Shown piece after piece: positions 56,058-64,000 of a stretch of DNA of 64,000 nt. The notes under the pieces are model-generated. The model did not search any database and had not been told where the DNA came from. It worked only from the letters and a program-made list of their open reading frames with translations. A program made the translations under genes and the position numbers. Location of the stretch: the NCBI GenBank assembly GCA_900471815.1, contig UICE01000002.1:446764-510763 (forward strand), written 5' to 3'. How positions within the stretch are numbered: the stretch's first letter is position 1; every line of letters begins with the position of its first letter. The stretch is from Hyphomicrobiales bacterium (GTDB lineage Bacteria > Pseudomonadota > Alphaproteobacteria > Rhizobiales > Rhizobiaceae).

Positions 56058-57977
56058 TCAGGCACGGGCAGGCGCAACCATATGGTTACGTCCAAGTGCA
56101 CCAAACACCGCTTCCACAATTCCAGCACTATCAAGACCGGCACGGGCATAAAGCACTTCGGGCTTGGCATGATCGAGGTAAATATCCGGAAGCGTCAATG
56201 TGCGAACGCGCAATCCCTGATCGAGAAGACCATCACGACTGAGGAAGTGGAGGACATGGGAGGCAAAACCGCCAATGGCACCCTCTTCAACTGTCACGAG
56301 CACTTCGTGTTCTCTGGCCAGACGACGGATCAGATCCTCATCCAGCGGTTTGGCAAACCGTGCATCGGCGACAGTCGTTGAAAGTCCCGCCGCATTGAGT
56401 TCATCGGCAGCCATCAAGCACTCGGCCAACCGCGTTCCAAAGGATAGAAGCGCAACTTTGCTTCCTTCACGGACAATGCGTCCCTTGCCGATCTCGAGAA
56501 TGCTCCCTCGCTCTGGCAGGTCGATACCGATACCATCACCGCGTGGATAGCGGAACGAAATCGGGCCTTCATTATACTCAGCAGCGGTACGCACCATATG
56601 ACGCAGTTCCGCCTCATCCGAGGCGGCCATAACGACAAAGCCGGGAAGCGCAGCGAGAAAGCCAGTATCGAAGGAACCGGCATGCGTAGCGCCGTCGGCC
56701 CCAACCAGACCTGCCCTGTCGATGGGAAAGCGTACCGGCAGATTTTGCAATGACACATCATGCACAACCTGATCATAGCCGCGCTGCAGGAAGGTTGAGT
56801 AAATCGCCGCGAAAGGCTTCAAACCCTCACTCGCCAAACCTGCCGCAAAAGTAACCGCATGCTGTTCGGCAATGCCCACATCAAATGTACGATCGGGAAA
56901 CACTTCGCCAAACAGATCAAGACCTGTCCCACCGGGCATGGCTGCCGTGACAGCGACGACCCTGTCATCGTGGCGGGCTTCCTCAATCAGGCTGGTGGCA
57001 AAAATCTTGGTGTAGCTTGGCGCATTTGCCGGGGGCTTTGCCTGTGCGCCAGTAATAACGTCGAACTTGTTCACGCCGTGATATTTGTCAGCAGAAGCTT
57101 CCGCCGGGGCATAGCCCTTACCCTTCTGCGTCACCACGTGAATAAGGACAGGTCCGTCCATCGTGTCGCGCACATTTTTCAGTACCGGCAGCAGATGATC
57201 CAGATTGTGACCATCAATGGGGCCGACATAATAAAAGCCCAGCTCTTCAAACATTGTTCCGCCCGTCCAGAAGGCACGGGCATATTCTTCCGAGCGCCGG
57301 GCTTTCTCCTGCAGGAATTTTGGCAGTTTCTTTGCAAGCTGCTTGGCCGTTTCGCGGAAAGAACGATAGGCGCGGCCCGAAACAAGACGGGCAAGATAGG
57401 CACTCATCGCACCGGTTGGCGGAGCAATCGACATATCATTATCATTAAGGATAACGATAAGCCGTGCATCCAGCGCACCGGCATTGTTCATCGCTTCATA
57501 AGCCATACCGGCGGACATGGCGCCATCACCAATGACAGAAATAACATTGCGCTTTATGCCCGCAAGGTCACTGGCCACAGCCATGCCAAGGCCAGCCGAA
57601 ATCGACGTGGAGGAATGCGCCGCGCCAAACGGGTCGTATTCGCTTTCGCTGCGCTTGGTGAAGCCGGAAAGCCCGCCCTCCTGCCGCAATGTGCGGATAC
57701 GATCCCGCCGCCCGGTCAAAATCTTGTGCGGATAGGCCTGATGACCGACATCCCAGATGATGCGGTCATGCGGGGTATCGAAAACATGATGCAAGGCGAC
57801 AGTCAGTTCAACAACGCCAAGACCTGCACCAAGATGCCCGCCTGTCGTCGACACAGCGTCGATCAGTTCTGTGCGAAGCTCCTGTGCCAATTGCGGAAGG
57901 TCGGATTCCGGCAAAGCACGCAGCTGTGAAGGAATGGTCACGCGATCCAATAATGGCGTTTCAGGCTTGTTGTTCAC
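56058..57977 (-). CDS. dxs: 1-deoxy-D-xylulose-5-phosphate synthase
   Basis: 639 residues from a GTG start ([13 protein letters not shown]); a longer frame exists but the length and N-terminus fit this one. It starts the MEP isoprenoid route from pyruvate and glyceraldehyde-3-phosphate with TPP. Seen are [26 protein letters not shown] site [18 protein letters not shown], and [20 protein letters not shown] with catalytic Glu. [14 protein letters not shown] and the C-terminal domain follow. tlyA is downstream; in many alphaproteobacteria xseB, dxs and tlyA cluster. Confidence 0.96.
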   Translation of the reverse strand: MNNKPETPLLDRVTIPSQLRALPESDLPQLAQELRTELIDAVSTTGGHLGAGLGVVELTVALHHVFDTPHDRIIWDVGHQAYPHKILTGRRDRIRTLRQEGGLSGFTKRSESEYDPFGAAHSSTSISAGLGMAVASDLAGIKRNVISVIGDGAMSAGMAYEAMNNAGALDARLIVILNDNDMSIAPPTGAMSAYLARLVSGRAYRSFRETAKQLAKKLPKFLQEKARRSEEYARAFWTGGTMFEELGFYYVGPIDGHNLDHLLPVLKNVRDTMDGPVLIHVVTQKGKGYAPAEASADKYHGVNKFDVITGAQAKPPANAPSYTKIFATSLIEEARHDDRVVAVTAAMPGGTGLDLFGEVFPDRTFDVGIAEQHAVTFAAGLASEGLKPFAAIYSTFLQRGYDQVVHDVSLQNLPVRFPIDRAGLVGADGATHAGSFDTGFLAALPGFVVMAASDEAELRHMVRTAAEYNEGPISFRYPRGDGIGIDLPERGSILEIGKGRIVREGSKVALLSFGTRLAECLMAADELNAAGLSTTVADARFAKPLDEDLIRRLAREHEVLVTVEEGAIGGFASHVLHFLSRDGLLDQGLRVRTLTLPDIYLDHAKPEVLYARAGLDSAGIVEAVFGALGRNHMVAPARA

Positions 57978-58081
57978 TCTATAAATTCCAGTTTTAGCGT
58001 CAGAAATCGACCGGATGCGAGCTGTTGTCCTAGAGCAAATCCCCAGAACCGGCAAGCAGCCGGATTTAACGAAGGCTCACG

Positions 58082-59005
58082 TCAATTTTCAGGCAAAGGA
58101 ATGAACTCTTCTTCGTCGCCCGGCACGATATCGAAGCGGCCAGTGCGCCATTCCTCTTTCGCCTGCTCAATACGCTCTTTCGACGAAGAGACAAAATTCC
58201 ACCAGATATAGCGCTTGGACGATAGGGTAGCGCCGCCAAACAGCATGAAATGTGCGCCTTGCGGAGCAGAAATGATAATCTCGTCACCCGGACGGAACGC
58301 CAGAAGCCGGTCTGCCGGAAAGATTTGCCCCGCAATTTCGACGGGTCCATCCAACGTGTATATGGCACGCTCCTCGGCCGCATTGGCAGGAATCTGGATA
58401 TGCGCGCCCGGCTCTAGGCGAATATCGACATAAAGCGTTTCGGCATGCTGCTTAACGCCGGAACTTGCGCCATGAAACTGGCCCATGACGACGCGTGCGT
58501 CGAGCCCCGATTCTTGAAGCACGGGTAGTCGGCTCGCCTCGGTATTGGCAAAGGTGGGGTCAATTTCTTCCAGATGATCCGGGAGGGCGAGCCATGTCTG
58601 CAAACCCGATATAGGCAGCGGCTGCGTACGTAACTCTTCAGGGGACCGCTCGGAATGGACAATGCCCCGGCCCGCGGTCATCAAATTGACGTCGCCGGGC
58701 TTGATGACCATTTCCGTGCCAAGACTATCGCGGTGGCGAATATTGCCATCGAAAAGATAGGTAACTGTTGAAAGACCAATATGGGGATGCGGGCGCACAT
58801 CCAGCGGATCCGTCGGACGAAGGATTGCCGGGCCCATGCGATCAAAGAAGATGAATGGGCCAACCAGCCGTCGCTTGGCGGTCGGCAATGCACGCCGAAC
58901 TTCCAGGCCGCCAATGTCGCTTGTGCGGGGTATGATCAAGGTTTCGATTGAATCCACGGCGATGGCATCACCAGGTTCAGGATCGTTACCGGGGAAAAAG
59001 CTCAT
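58082..59005 (-). CDS. pirin-family protein
   Basis: 307 residues with two cupin lobes. The iron-binding residues are in RPHPHIGLSTVTYLFDGNIRHRDSLG and GIVHSERSPEE. The C-terminal part has EERAIYTLDGPVEI and GAHFMLFGG. Bacterial pirins range from quercetin dioxygenases to regulators of pyruvate metabolism; the role here is unknown. It lies between xseB and dxs on the same strand. Confidence 0.9.
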   Translation of the reverse strand: MSFFPGNDPEPGDAIAVDSIETLIIPRTSDIGGLEVRRALPTAKRRLVGPFIFFDRMGPAILRPTDPLDVRPHPHIGLSTVTYLFDGNIRHRDSLGTEMVIKPGDVNLMTAGRGIVHSERSPEELRTQPLPISGLQTWLALPDHLEEIDPTFANTEASRLPVLQESGLDARVVMGQFHGASSGVKQHAETLYVDIRLEPGAHIQIPANAAEERAIYTLDGPVEIAGQIFPADRLLAFRPGDEIIISAPQGAHFMLFGGATLSSKRYIWWNFVSSSKERIEQAKEEWRTGRFDIVPGDEEEFIPLPEN

Positions 59006-59077
59006 GGGAGGCAGCTCCAGACTGTTACAGTCCTAATCATAGCTGCTCATTTACAAGGTGAACAGCCTGCGCTGGTG

Positions 59078-59332
59078 TCACTCCGGATCGAGCGGCTCTG
59101 TACCCACCGGCTGACCGTCACGGCCAAGCTTGATCTTTTCCACCTTGTCTTCGGCGGATTTCAACAGGGCGTCGCAATGCTTCTTGAGCGCTTCACCGCG
59201 TTCGTAGATTCGAATTGACTGCTCCAACGGCACATCGCCGCGTTCCAGATCATCAACAATCTTTTCCAGCTGATCGAGCGCCTGCTCGAAACTCATGGCA
59301 GCGATATCGGAGTTGTTCGGTGTATCGGCCAT
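59078..59332 (-). CDS. xseB: exodeoxyribonuclease VII small subunit
   Basis: 84 residues, the usual XseB size. It contains [43 protein letters not shown], as read in short pieces [20 protein letters not shown] and [15 protein letters not shown]. It is needed for activity of XseA (not in view). Its ATG is three bases from the HDAC-like gene stop, implying co-transcription. The last residues carry an acidic tail. Confidence 0.94.
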   Translation of the reverse strand: MADTPNNSDIAAMSFEQALDQLEKIVDDLERGDVPLEQSIRIYERGEALKKHCDALLKSAEDKVEKIKLGRDGQPVGTEPLDPE

Positions 59333-59335
59333 TTA

Positions 59336-60262
59336 TCATCCTTCCATCAAGCGTTTGATATGTGCGCCTGCGGAGAGCGACATACCCTTGAGGTCGTACC
59401 CGCCTTCCAGAAGACTGACAAGACGGTTTGATGCGTAGCTCCCAGCTCTTTCCATAAGCTTGCCGGTTGCCCAGTCAAAATCATCCTCATTCAGGTTTAT
59501 TTCCGCAAGAGGATCGCGATGATGCGCATCAAACCCGGCGGAGACAATAATCAGCTCCGGCTGGAATGCGTCGAGCGACGGCAAAATACGTGTGTTGAAC
59601 GCCTCGCGGAAATGTTCGCTGCCAGTGTCCGGATCAAGCGGCGCATTGACAATATTGCCGACGCCTGTTTCGCTTTTGGCTCCGGAGCCCGGATAAAGCG
59701 GCATCTGATGCGTTGAGCAATAAAGCACGGATGGGTCTTCCCAGAATATATCCTGTGTACCATTGCCATGATGCACGTCCCAATCAACGATCGCCACGCG
59801 CGCAATACCATGGGCCTTTTGCGCATGCCGGGCAGCGATAGCGGCATTGTTGAAGAGGCAGAACCCCATCGCCCTGTCACGTTCGGCATGATGGCCCGGG
59901 GGCCGTGACGCCACGAATACATTATCCGCCCTGCCGGAAAACACATCATCAACCGCAGCATTGGCCGCACCAATCGCTGTCAGCGCTGCTTCCCAGCTCT
60001 TTGGACTAACAGTCGTATCAGAATCGACACGAGTGAGCCCCTCTTGCGGTATCGTCATGCGAACGCGTTCCAGATAAGTTTCTGGATGGGCATAAAGAAT
60101 GGTCGCTTCGTCGCCCATGGGCGCCTGAACGCGGTCCAACCCATCAAATGCGTGATCGTCCAATACTTTGCCAAGCGCGCGCAAACGATCCGGCCGTTCT
60201 GGGTGGCCTGCAGGCGTCAAGTGCTCAAGATAAATCGGATGAGTGTAAAGACGTGTGACCAT
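59336..60262 (-). CDS. histone-deacetylase-family metallohydrolase
   Basis: 308 residues from MVTRLYTHPIYLEH. The class II HDAC/acetylpolyamine amidohydrolase fold: GHPERPDRLRAL, SRPPGHHAERDRAMGFCLFN with catalytic His-His, VAIVDWDVHHGNGTQDIFW and SAGFDAHHRDPLAEI with zinc Asp and His. It deacetylates an unknown small molecule or protein; bacterial members act on acetylpolyamines and similar substrates. It precedes xseB by three bases. Confidence 0.92.
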   Translation of the reverse strand: MVTRLYTHPIYLEHLTPAGHPERPDRLRALGKVLDDHAFDGLDRVQAPMGDEATILYAHPETYLERVRMTIPQEGLTRVDSDTTVSPKSWEAALTAIGAANAAVDDVFSGRADNVFVASRPPGHHAERDRAMGFCLFNNAAIAARHAQKAHGIARVAIVDWDVHHGNGTQDIFWEDPSVLYCSTHQMPLYPGSGAKSETGVGNIVNAPLDPDTGSEHFREAFNTRILPSLDAFQPELIIVSAGFDAHHRDPLAEINLNEDDFDWATGKLMERAGSYASNRLVSLLEGGYDLKGMSLSAGAHIKRLMEG

Positions 60263-60346
60263 AGGGCTTCCGGGTAAAGAAAAGGGGGCCATGCAAATCT
60301 GCACAGCCCCTTGCAGTTACACAAGCCCTACCTGGGATTTTATGTT

Positions 60347-61630
60347 TTATGCCTCACTCAAGGCATGAGCCAGATCGGCAATCAAATCATCAGGATGTTC
60401 GATACCTATGGACAATCGGATTGTCGAATCCAGAACACCGATGCGCTGGCGCACATCAATTGGCACGCCGGAATGGGTCATCGTCGCAGGGTGACTGGCG
60501 AGCGATTCCGTACCGCCAAGGCTGACGGCAAGCTTCAGTATCTGCAATGCATTGAGGAATTTGAAGGCTGCAGGTTGCCCGCCAAGAATATCAAACGAGA
60601 AAGTCGAGCCTGCACCTGTACATTGCGCGGCGAATGTTTTGCCCAGCGGCGATGACGGAGCATGATAAGGCAAATAGTGGATCTTCTCGACCTTTGGGTG
60701 GTCGCGCAAAAAGTCAGCTATCGCCAACGCGTTGGTGTTCGCCTTTTCCATGCGGATGCTGAGAGTTTCGAGCGAACGACCCAGCATCCAGCAGGAATGG
60801 GGATCAAGTTGCGTTCCAATGGCGCCACGCAGCGCCTTTACCTGCTTCATCACCGCTTTGGAGCCGAGGGCAGCGCCCGCAATGAGATCGGAGTGACCGC
60901 CGACATATTTGGTCAACGAGTAGAGCGAGATGTCTGCTCCGTGTTCGATTGGCCGTTGAAATACGGGACCAAGCAAAGTGTTGTCACAGGCGATGACAGG
61001 ACGGTGGCCCTGCTTTTCGCCGATCGCTTCCGCAATACGGCGGATCATCGCGACATCAACCAGGCTGTTGGTTGGATTTGCAGGCGTCTCAATAAGAATG
61101 ACCGAAACGCGGCCCTTTTTCATAGCCTCATCGGCGGCACTTTGAACAGATGCCTCATTAACACCATCGGCGAACCCTATGGCAGCGACGCCCATATTGA
61201 GAAATGTCTTGGCCAGCAGCGTTTCGGTTCCGCCATAGAGTGGCTGCGAATGCAAGATTGCATCGCCCGGTCGAACGAAAGCAAGCAATGTCGTGGCAAT
61301 TGCTGACATACCCGACGAAAACAAGGCGCAGCTTTCGGTCCGCTCATAGACGGCAAGCCGATCCTCGACGATTTCGCTGTTTGGGTGATTGAAGCGGGAA
61401 TAGACCAAACCAGCGCCGGTGCCCGCTGGCGGCTCGCGGCGACCGGAGACGAAATCGAAAAAATCGCGCCCCTCTTCTGCCGATTTAAAGACAAATGTGG
61501 AGGTGAGAAATACGGGCGGCTTAACCGCCCCTTCCGACAGTTCAGGATCGTAACCGTAATTCAGCATCAAGGTTTCCGGATGCAGTTCGTGGTTACCAAT
61601 ATGCGTCTTTGAAGGATGGGGTGCAGTCAT
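60347..61630 (-). CDS. cystathionine gamma-synthase family PLP enzyme
   Basis: 427 residues from [12 protein letters not shown]. Fold-type I Cys/Met metabolism family. Seen are [68 protein letters not shown], the cofactor Asp in [12 protein letters not shown], and [18 protein letters not shown] with the Schiff-base Lys. The inserted stretch [13 protein letters not shown] near residue 65 is typical of the methionine gamma-lyase-like branch. Substrate is uncertain among methionine, cystathionine and O-acylhomoserine. Confidence 0.9.
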   Translation of the reverse strand: MTAPHPSKTHIGNHELHPETLMLNYGYDPELSEGAVKPPVFLTSTFVFKSAEEGRDFFDFVSGRREPPAGTGAGLVYSRFNHPNSEIVEDRLAVYERTESCALFSSGMSAIATTLLAFVRPGDAILHSQPLYGGTETLLAKTFLNMGVAAIGFADGVNEASVQSAADEAMKKGRVSVILIETPANPTNSLVDVAMIRRIAEAIGEKQGHRPVIACDNTLLGPVFQRPIEHGADISLYSLTKYVGGHSDLIAGAALGSKAVMKQVKALRGAIGTQLDPHSCWMLGRSLETLSIRMEKANTNALAIADFLRDHPKVEKIHYLPYHAPSSPLGKTFAAQCTGAGSTFSFDILGGQPAAFKFLNALQILKLAVSLGGTESLASHPATMTHSGVPIDVRQRIGVLDSTIRLSIGIEHPDDLIADLAHALSEA

Positions 61631-61733
61631 AATGCTTTCCTCGCTAAGCGTGGCGTTTCGCAGCGAGGTTACAGCAAAGCCGGCGACTATTCCTTGCAAA
61701 TATGCCGCCGGCTTCGCAATTGTAGAAAAGCAA

Positions 61734-62837
61734 TCAAATAATATCGGTTTTGGTAATCTGGATGCCAAAACCCTCAAGACCCACGTAATGACGCTCACGT
61801 GACGCCAAAAGCCGGATCGATGTTATGCCCAGATCTTTCAATATCTGCGCACCAAGTCCGATTTGCCGCCACTCTTCGTCGCGCACACGGGCTTCGGCAT
61901 GCGCTTCACGTTCTTGTAGCAAAGCACGGTTGCGGTCATCGTCTCGGCCGACACCCACAGAGCCCTCGCGCAGATAAACGATGACGCCACGCTTTTCTTC
62001 GGCGATACGATTCATAATGCTATCAAGTGTGTTGCGGGCGCCGAAAACGTCACTCAGCACATCTTCACGCTGCAGGCGCACTGGAACATCTTCGCCGTCA
62101 CGAATGTCGCCATAAACAATAGCAGCGTGGTGCATCGGCTCCCACGGCAACGCATAAGTAATAGCTTTTGCGGTTCCCGCGCAGGTATCGATCTCATATT
62201 CGCCGATACGCTCGATCAGCGTTTCCTTGCGCTGGCGGTATGCAATGAGATCCGCCACGGTTACCTGCTGCAGATTATGCGCTTCGGCAAAACCTGAAAC
62301 CTGCGGGCCGCGCATGACCGTTCCATCATCATTCACCAGTTCGCAAATGACTCCAACAGGCGGCAAGCCCGCCAGCTTACACAAATCCACTGCTGCTTCC
62401 GTATGACCGGACCGCATAAGAACACCACCTTCACGCGCAACCAGCGGGAAGATATGTCCGGGGCGCACAAAATCTACTGCACCGGCGTTGGGATTTGCCA
62501 GGTTGCGCGCTGTAAGCGTGCGATCTTCGGCCGAAATACCGGTGGTCGTACCGTGCTTATAGTCAACCGTAACTGTAAACGCAGTTGAATGCGGCGCGTC
62601 GTTATCGGCAACCATCGGCGCGAGGTTAAGCCGTTTTGCATGTTCACGCGTCATCGGCGTGCATACAATGCCTGATGTGTGGCGCACGATGAATGCCATT
62701 TTCTCTGGCGTACAGTGAACCGCCGCTACGATCAGATCGCCTTCGTTTTCGCGCCCATCATCATCCATGACGACAACGATTTCGCCACGTTCGAAGGCAC
62801 GAAGTGCATCGACGACCCGTTTCTGATTATAGGCCAT
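61734..62837 (-). CDS. ribB: 3,4-dihydroxy-2-butanone-4-phosphate synthase with degenerate GTP cyclohydrolase II domain (RibBX type)
   Basis: 367 residues. The N-terminal half is Rib[61 protein letters not shown]. It makes the four-carbon unit of riboflavin. The C-terminal half has the GTP cyclohydrolase II fold but not its zinc site: where active enzymes have ECLTGDVFGSLRCDCG the protein reads [16 protein letters not shown], so all three Cys are lost. Such RibBX proteins are described in Proteobacteria as lacking cyclohydrolase activity, so a separate RibA is needed. It follows aroC by 15 bp. Confidence 0.93.
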   Translation of the reverse strand: MAYNQKRVVDALRAFERGEIVVVMDDDGRENEGDLIVAAVHCTPEKMAFIVRHTSGIVCTPMTREHAKRLNLAPMVADNDAPHSTAFTVTVDYKHGTTTGISAEDRTLTARNLANPNAGAVDFVRPGHIFPLVAREGGVLMRSGHTEAAVDLCKLAGLPPVGVICELVNDDGTVMRGPQVSGFAEAHNLQQVTVADLIAYRQRKETLIERIGEYEIDTCAGTAKAITYALPWEPMHHAAIVYGDIRDGEDVPVRLQREDVLSDVFGARNTLDSIMNRIAEEKRGVIVYLREGSVGVGRDDDRNRALLQEREAHAEARVRDEEWRQIGLGAQILKDLGITSIRLLASRERHYVGLEGFGIQITKTDII

Positions 62838-62852
62838 GGAGTAGTCCTTTGA

Positions 62853-63947
62853 TTAGATGCGTCCGGTCTGGCCGCGATGTCTGAGATAGTGATCAGCGAT
62901 AGCACAGGCAACCATTGCCTCGCCAATGGGAACTGCCCGGATGCCAACACAAGGATCATGTCTGCCCTTGGTCATGATATCCACCTGTTTTCCATCAGCA
63001 TCAATGCTTTGACGAGGTGTCAAAATCGATGAAGTGGGTTTGACCGCAAAACGCGCCACAATGGGCGCACCACTGGAAATTCCGCCTAGAATGCCGCCCG
63101 CATGATTTGACAGAAAAATCGGGTTCCCATCATTGCCCATGCGCATTTCATCGGCATTTTCTTCGCCGGTCAGTGTCGCCGCGTGAAAGCCGTCGCCAAT
63201 TTCAACGCCCTTAACCGCATTGATGGACATGAGATAGCTGGCAATGTCCTGATCCAGCTTGGCATAGATCGGAGCGCCAAGCCCTGCCGGTACATTCTCG
63301 GCAATCACTTCGATAACAGCCCCGATCGATGATCCGGCTTTGCGAATGCCGTCGAGATAATTGGCGAATGTATCCACCGATCCCGCATCGGGTGTGAAAA
63401 ACGGATTGTTGTCGATTTCCGCCCAATCCCAGCGGCTGTGATCTATCGAATGCACACCCATTTTGACCAAGGCACCGCGAACGACAAGTCCGGGCACAAC
63501 CTTGCGGGCAATTGCGCCGGCAGCAACACGAGCAGCCGTTTCGCGGGCAGATGAGCGCCCGCCACCGCGATAATCGCGGATGCCATATTTCACGTCATAT
63601 GTATAATCGGCATGGCCGGGGCGGTATTGGCGGGCGATATCGCCATAATCCTTCGAACGCTGATCGGTATTTTCGATCATCATCGAGATCGGGGTTCCAG
63701 TCGAAACCAGAGTTACGCCGTCCTCTTGCAGCATAACACCGGAAAGCACGCGCACTTGATCGGGCTCTCGGCGCTGCGTAGTGTATTTTGATTGCCCAGG
63801 CTTGCGTTTATCCAGATAGGACTGGATCTCGGCTTCGGTAAAAGAGATGCCGGGAGGGCATCCATCCACAACGCAACCAAGCGCAATGCCATGGCTTTCG
63901 CCCCAGGTGGTAACACGGAAAAGATGACCAAACGTATTATGCGACAT
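62853..63947 (-). CDS. aroC: chorismate synthase
   Basis: 364 residues from [20 protein letters not shown], an N-terminal string diagnostic for AroC. It makes chorismate from EPSP with reduced FMN. Other motifs are [38 protein letters not shown] and GMGNDGN-like [20 protein letters not shown]. The FMN link to neighbouring ribB is suggestive: the FMN-dependent AroC and a riboflavin enzyme share a transcript. The first ATG is 63947; the open frame continues upstream by five codons. The remaining 53 bp of the window show nothing clear. Confidence 0.96.
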   Translation of the reverse strand: MSHNTFGHLFRVTTWGESHGIALGCVVDGCPPGISFTEAEIQSYLDKRKPGQSKYTTQRREPDQVRVLSGVMLQEDGVTLVSTGTPISMMIENTDQRSKDYGDIARQYRPGHADYTYDVKYGIRDYRGGGRSSARETAARVAAGAIARKVVPGLVVRGALVKMGVHSIDHSRWDWAEIDNNPFFTPDAGSVDTFANYLDGIRKAGSSIGAVIEVIAENVPAGLGAPIYAKLDQDIASYLMSINAVKGVEIGDGFHAATLTGEENADEMRMGNDGNPIFLSNHAGGILGGISSGAPIVARFAVKPTSSILTPRQSIDADGKQVDIMTKGRHDPCVGIRAVPIGEAMVACAIADHYLRHRGQTGRI

Positions 63948-64000
63948 GAGCCTACCCGTCATTTTATCAGGGGGTTTTATGGACGTTTACACCTGTGGTC

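Overview
The window looks like chromosome of an alphaproteobacterium of the Rhizobiales (Hyphomicrobiales), most like the Brucella/Ochrobactrum group. This is inferred from a CcrM-type adenine methylase of 377 residues, an IalB-family protein, the aa3-oxidase operon running into SURF1, ispH, thrB and rnhA, a RibBX-type RibB, and Rhizobiales-style palindromic intergenic repeats. Base composition is moderate, visibly lower in the phospholipase and O-antigen-ligase regions. No tRNA, rRNA, CRISPR array, transposase or prophage was recognised.

Region by region. 1-7.2 kb is a minus-strand purine-degradation block (bioY, puuE, allA, a GIY-YIG gene bracketed by palindromic repeats, xdhA, xdhB, uraD). 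7.3-18.2 kb is looser accessory DNA: a metallo-beta-lactamase-fold hydrolase, a DUF1499 protein, a Tat-exported phospholipase C, a repeat-containing coiled-coil lipoprotein, a class III aminotransferase, an NAD-dependent sugar epimerase-like protein, a phytase-like esterase and a NodB-fold protein. 18.3-25.9 kb carries ppdK, smc, a DsbA-like protein and a DUF721 protein. 26-28.3 kb holds an O-antigen-ligase-like and a UDP-glucuronate-epimerase-like gene, placed between DUF721 and mutY. 28.4-43.9 kb is a set of housekeeping genes: mutY with a HAD phosphatase, ccrM, a second HAD phosphatase, a lipoprotein, thrC, an M16 peptidase, a GNAT acetyltransferase, a GGDEF-EAL protein with a broken GGDEF site, YqgE, a DsbD-N-like protein, a peroxiredoxin, and rnhA, thrB and ispH. 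43.9-51 kb is the cytochrome aa3 operon ctaC-ctaD-ctaB-coxF-like-ctaG-ctaE with DUF983 and SURF1, plus an L,D-transpeptidase gene inserted in the middle. 51.2-53.4 kb has an IalB-family gene, preceded by a possible small leader ORF, and tldD. After tldD comes about 720 bp of non-coding DNA holding a train of hairpins and more palindromic repeats. 54-64 kb is a minus-strand run: an rRNA/tRNA methyltransferase, tlyA, dxs, a pirin, xseB, a histone-deacetylase-like hydrolase, a cystathionine gamma-synthase family enzyme, ribB and aroC.

How it fits together. The left block would take hypoxanthine or xanthine to urate (XdhAB), then OHCU (UraD), allantoin (PuuE) and ureidoglycolate (AllA); uricase, HIU hydrolase and xdhC are not in view. 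HDAC-like, xseB and dxs lie in one direction, as is common for isoprenoid genes, and ispH is also in the window.

The most unusual items are: the GIY-YIG nuclease gene flanked on both sides by a dispersed palindromic repeat family that recurs at least twice elsewhere; the hairpin train downstream of tldD; the candidate leader ORF before ialB; and the 95-residue tandem repeat in the coiled-coil lipoprotein.
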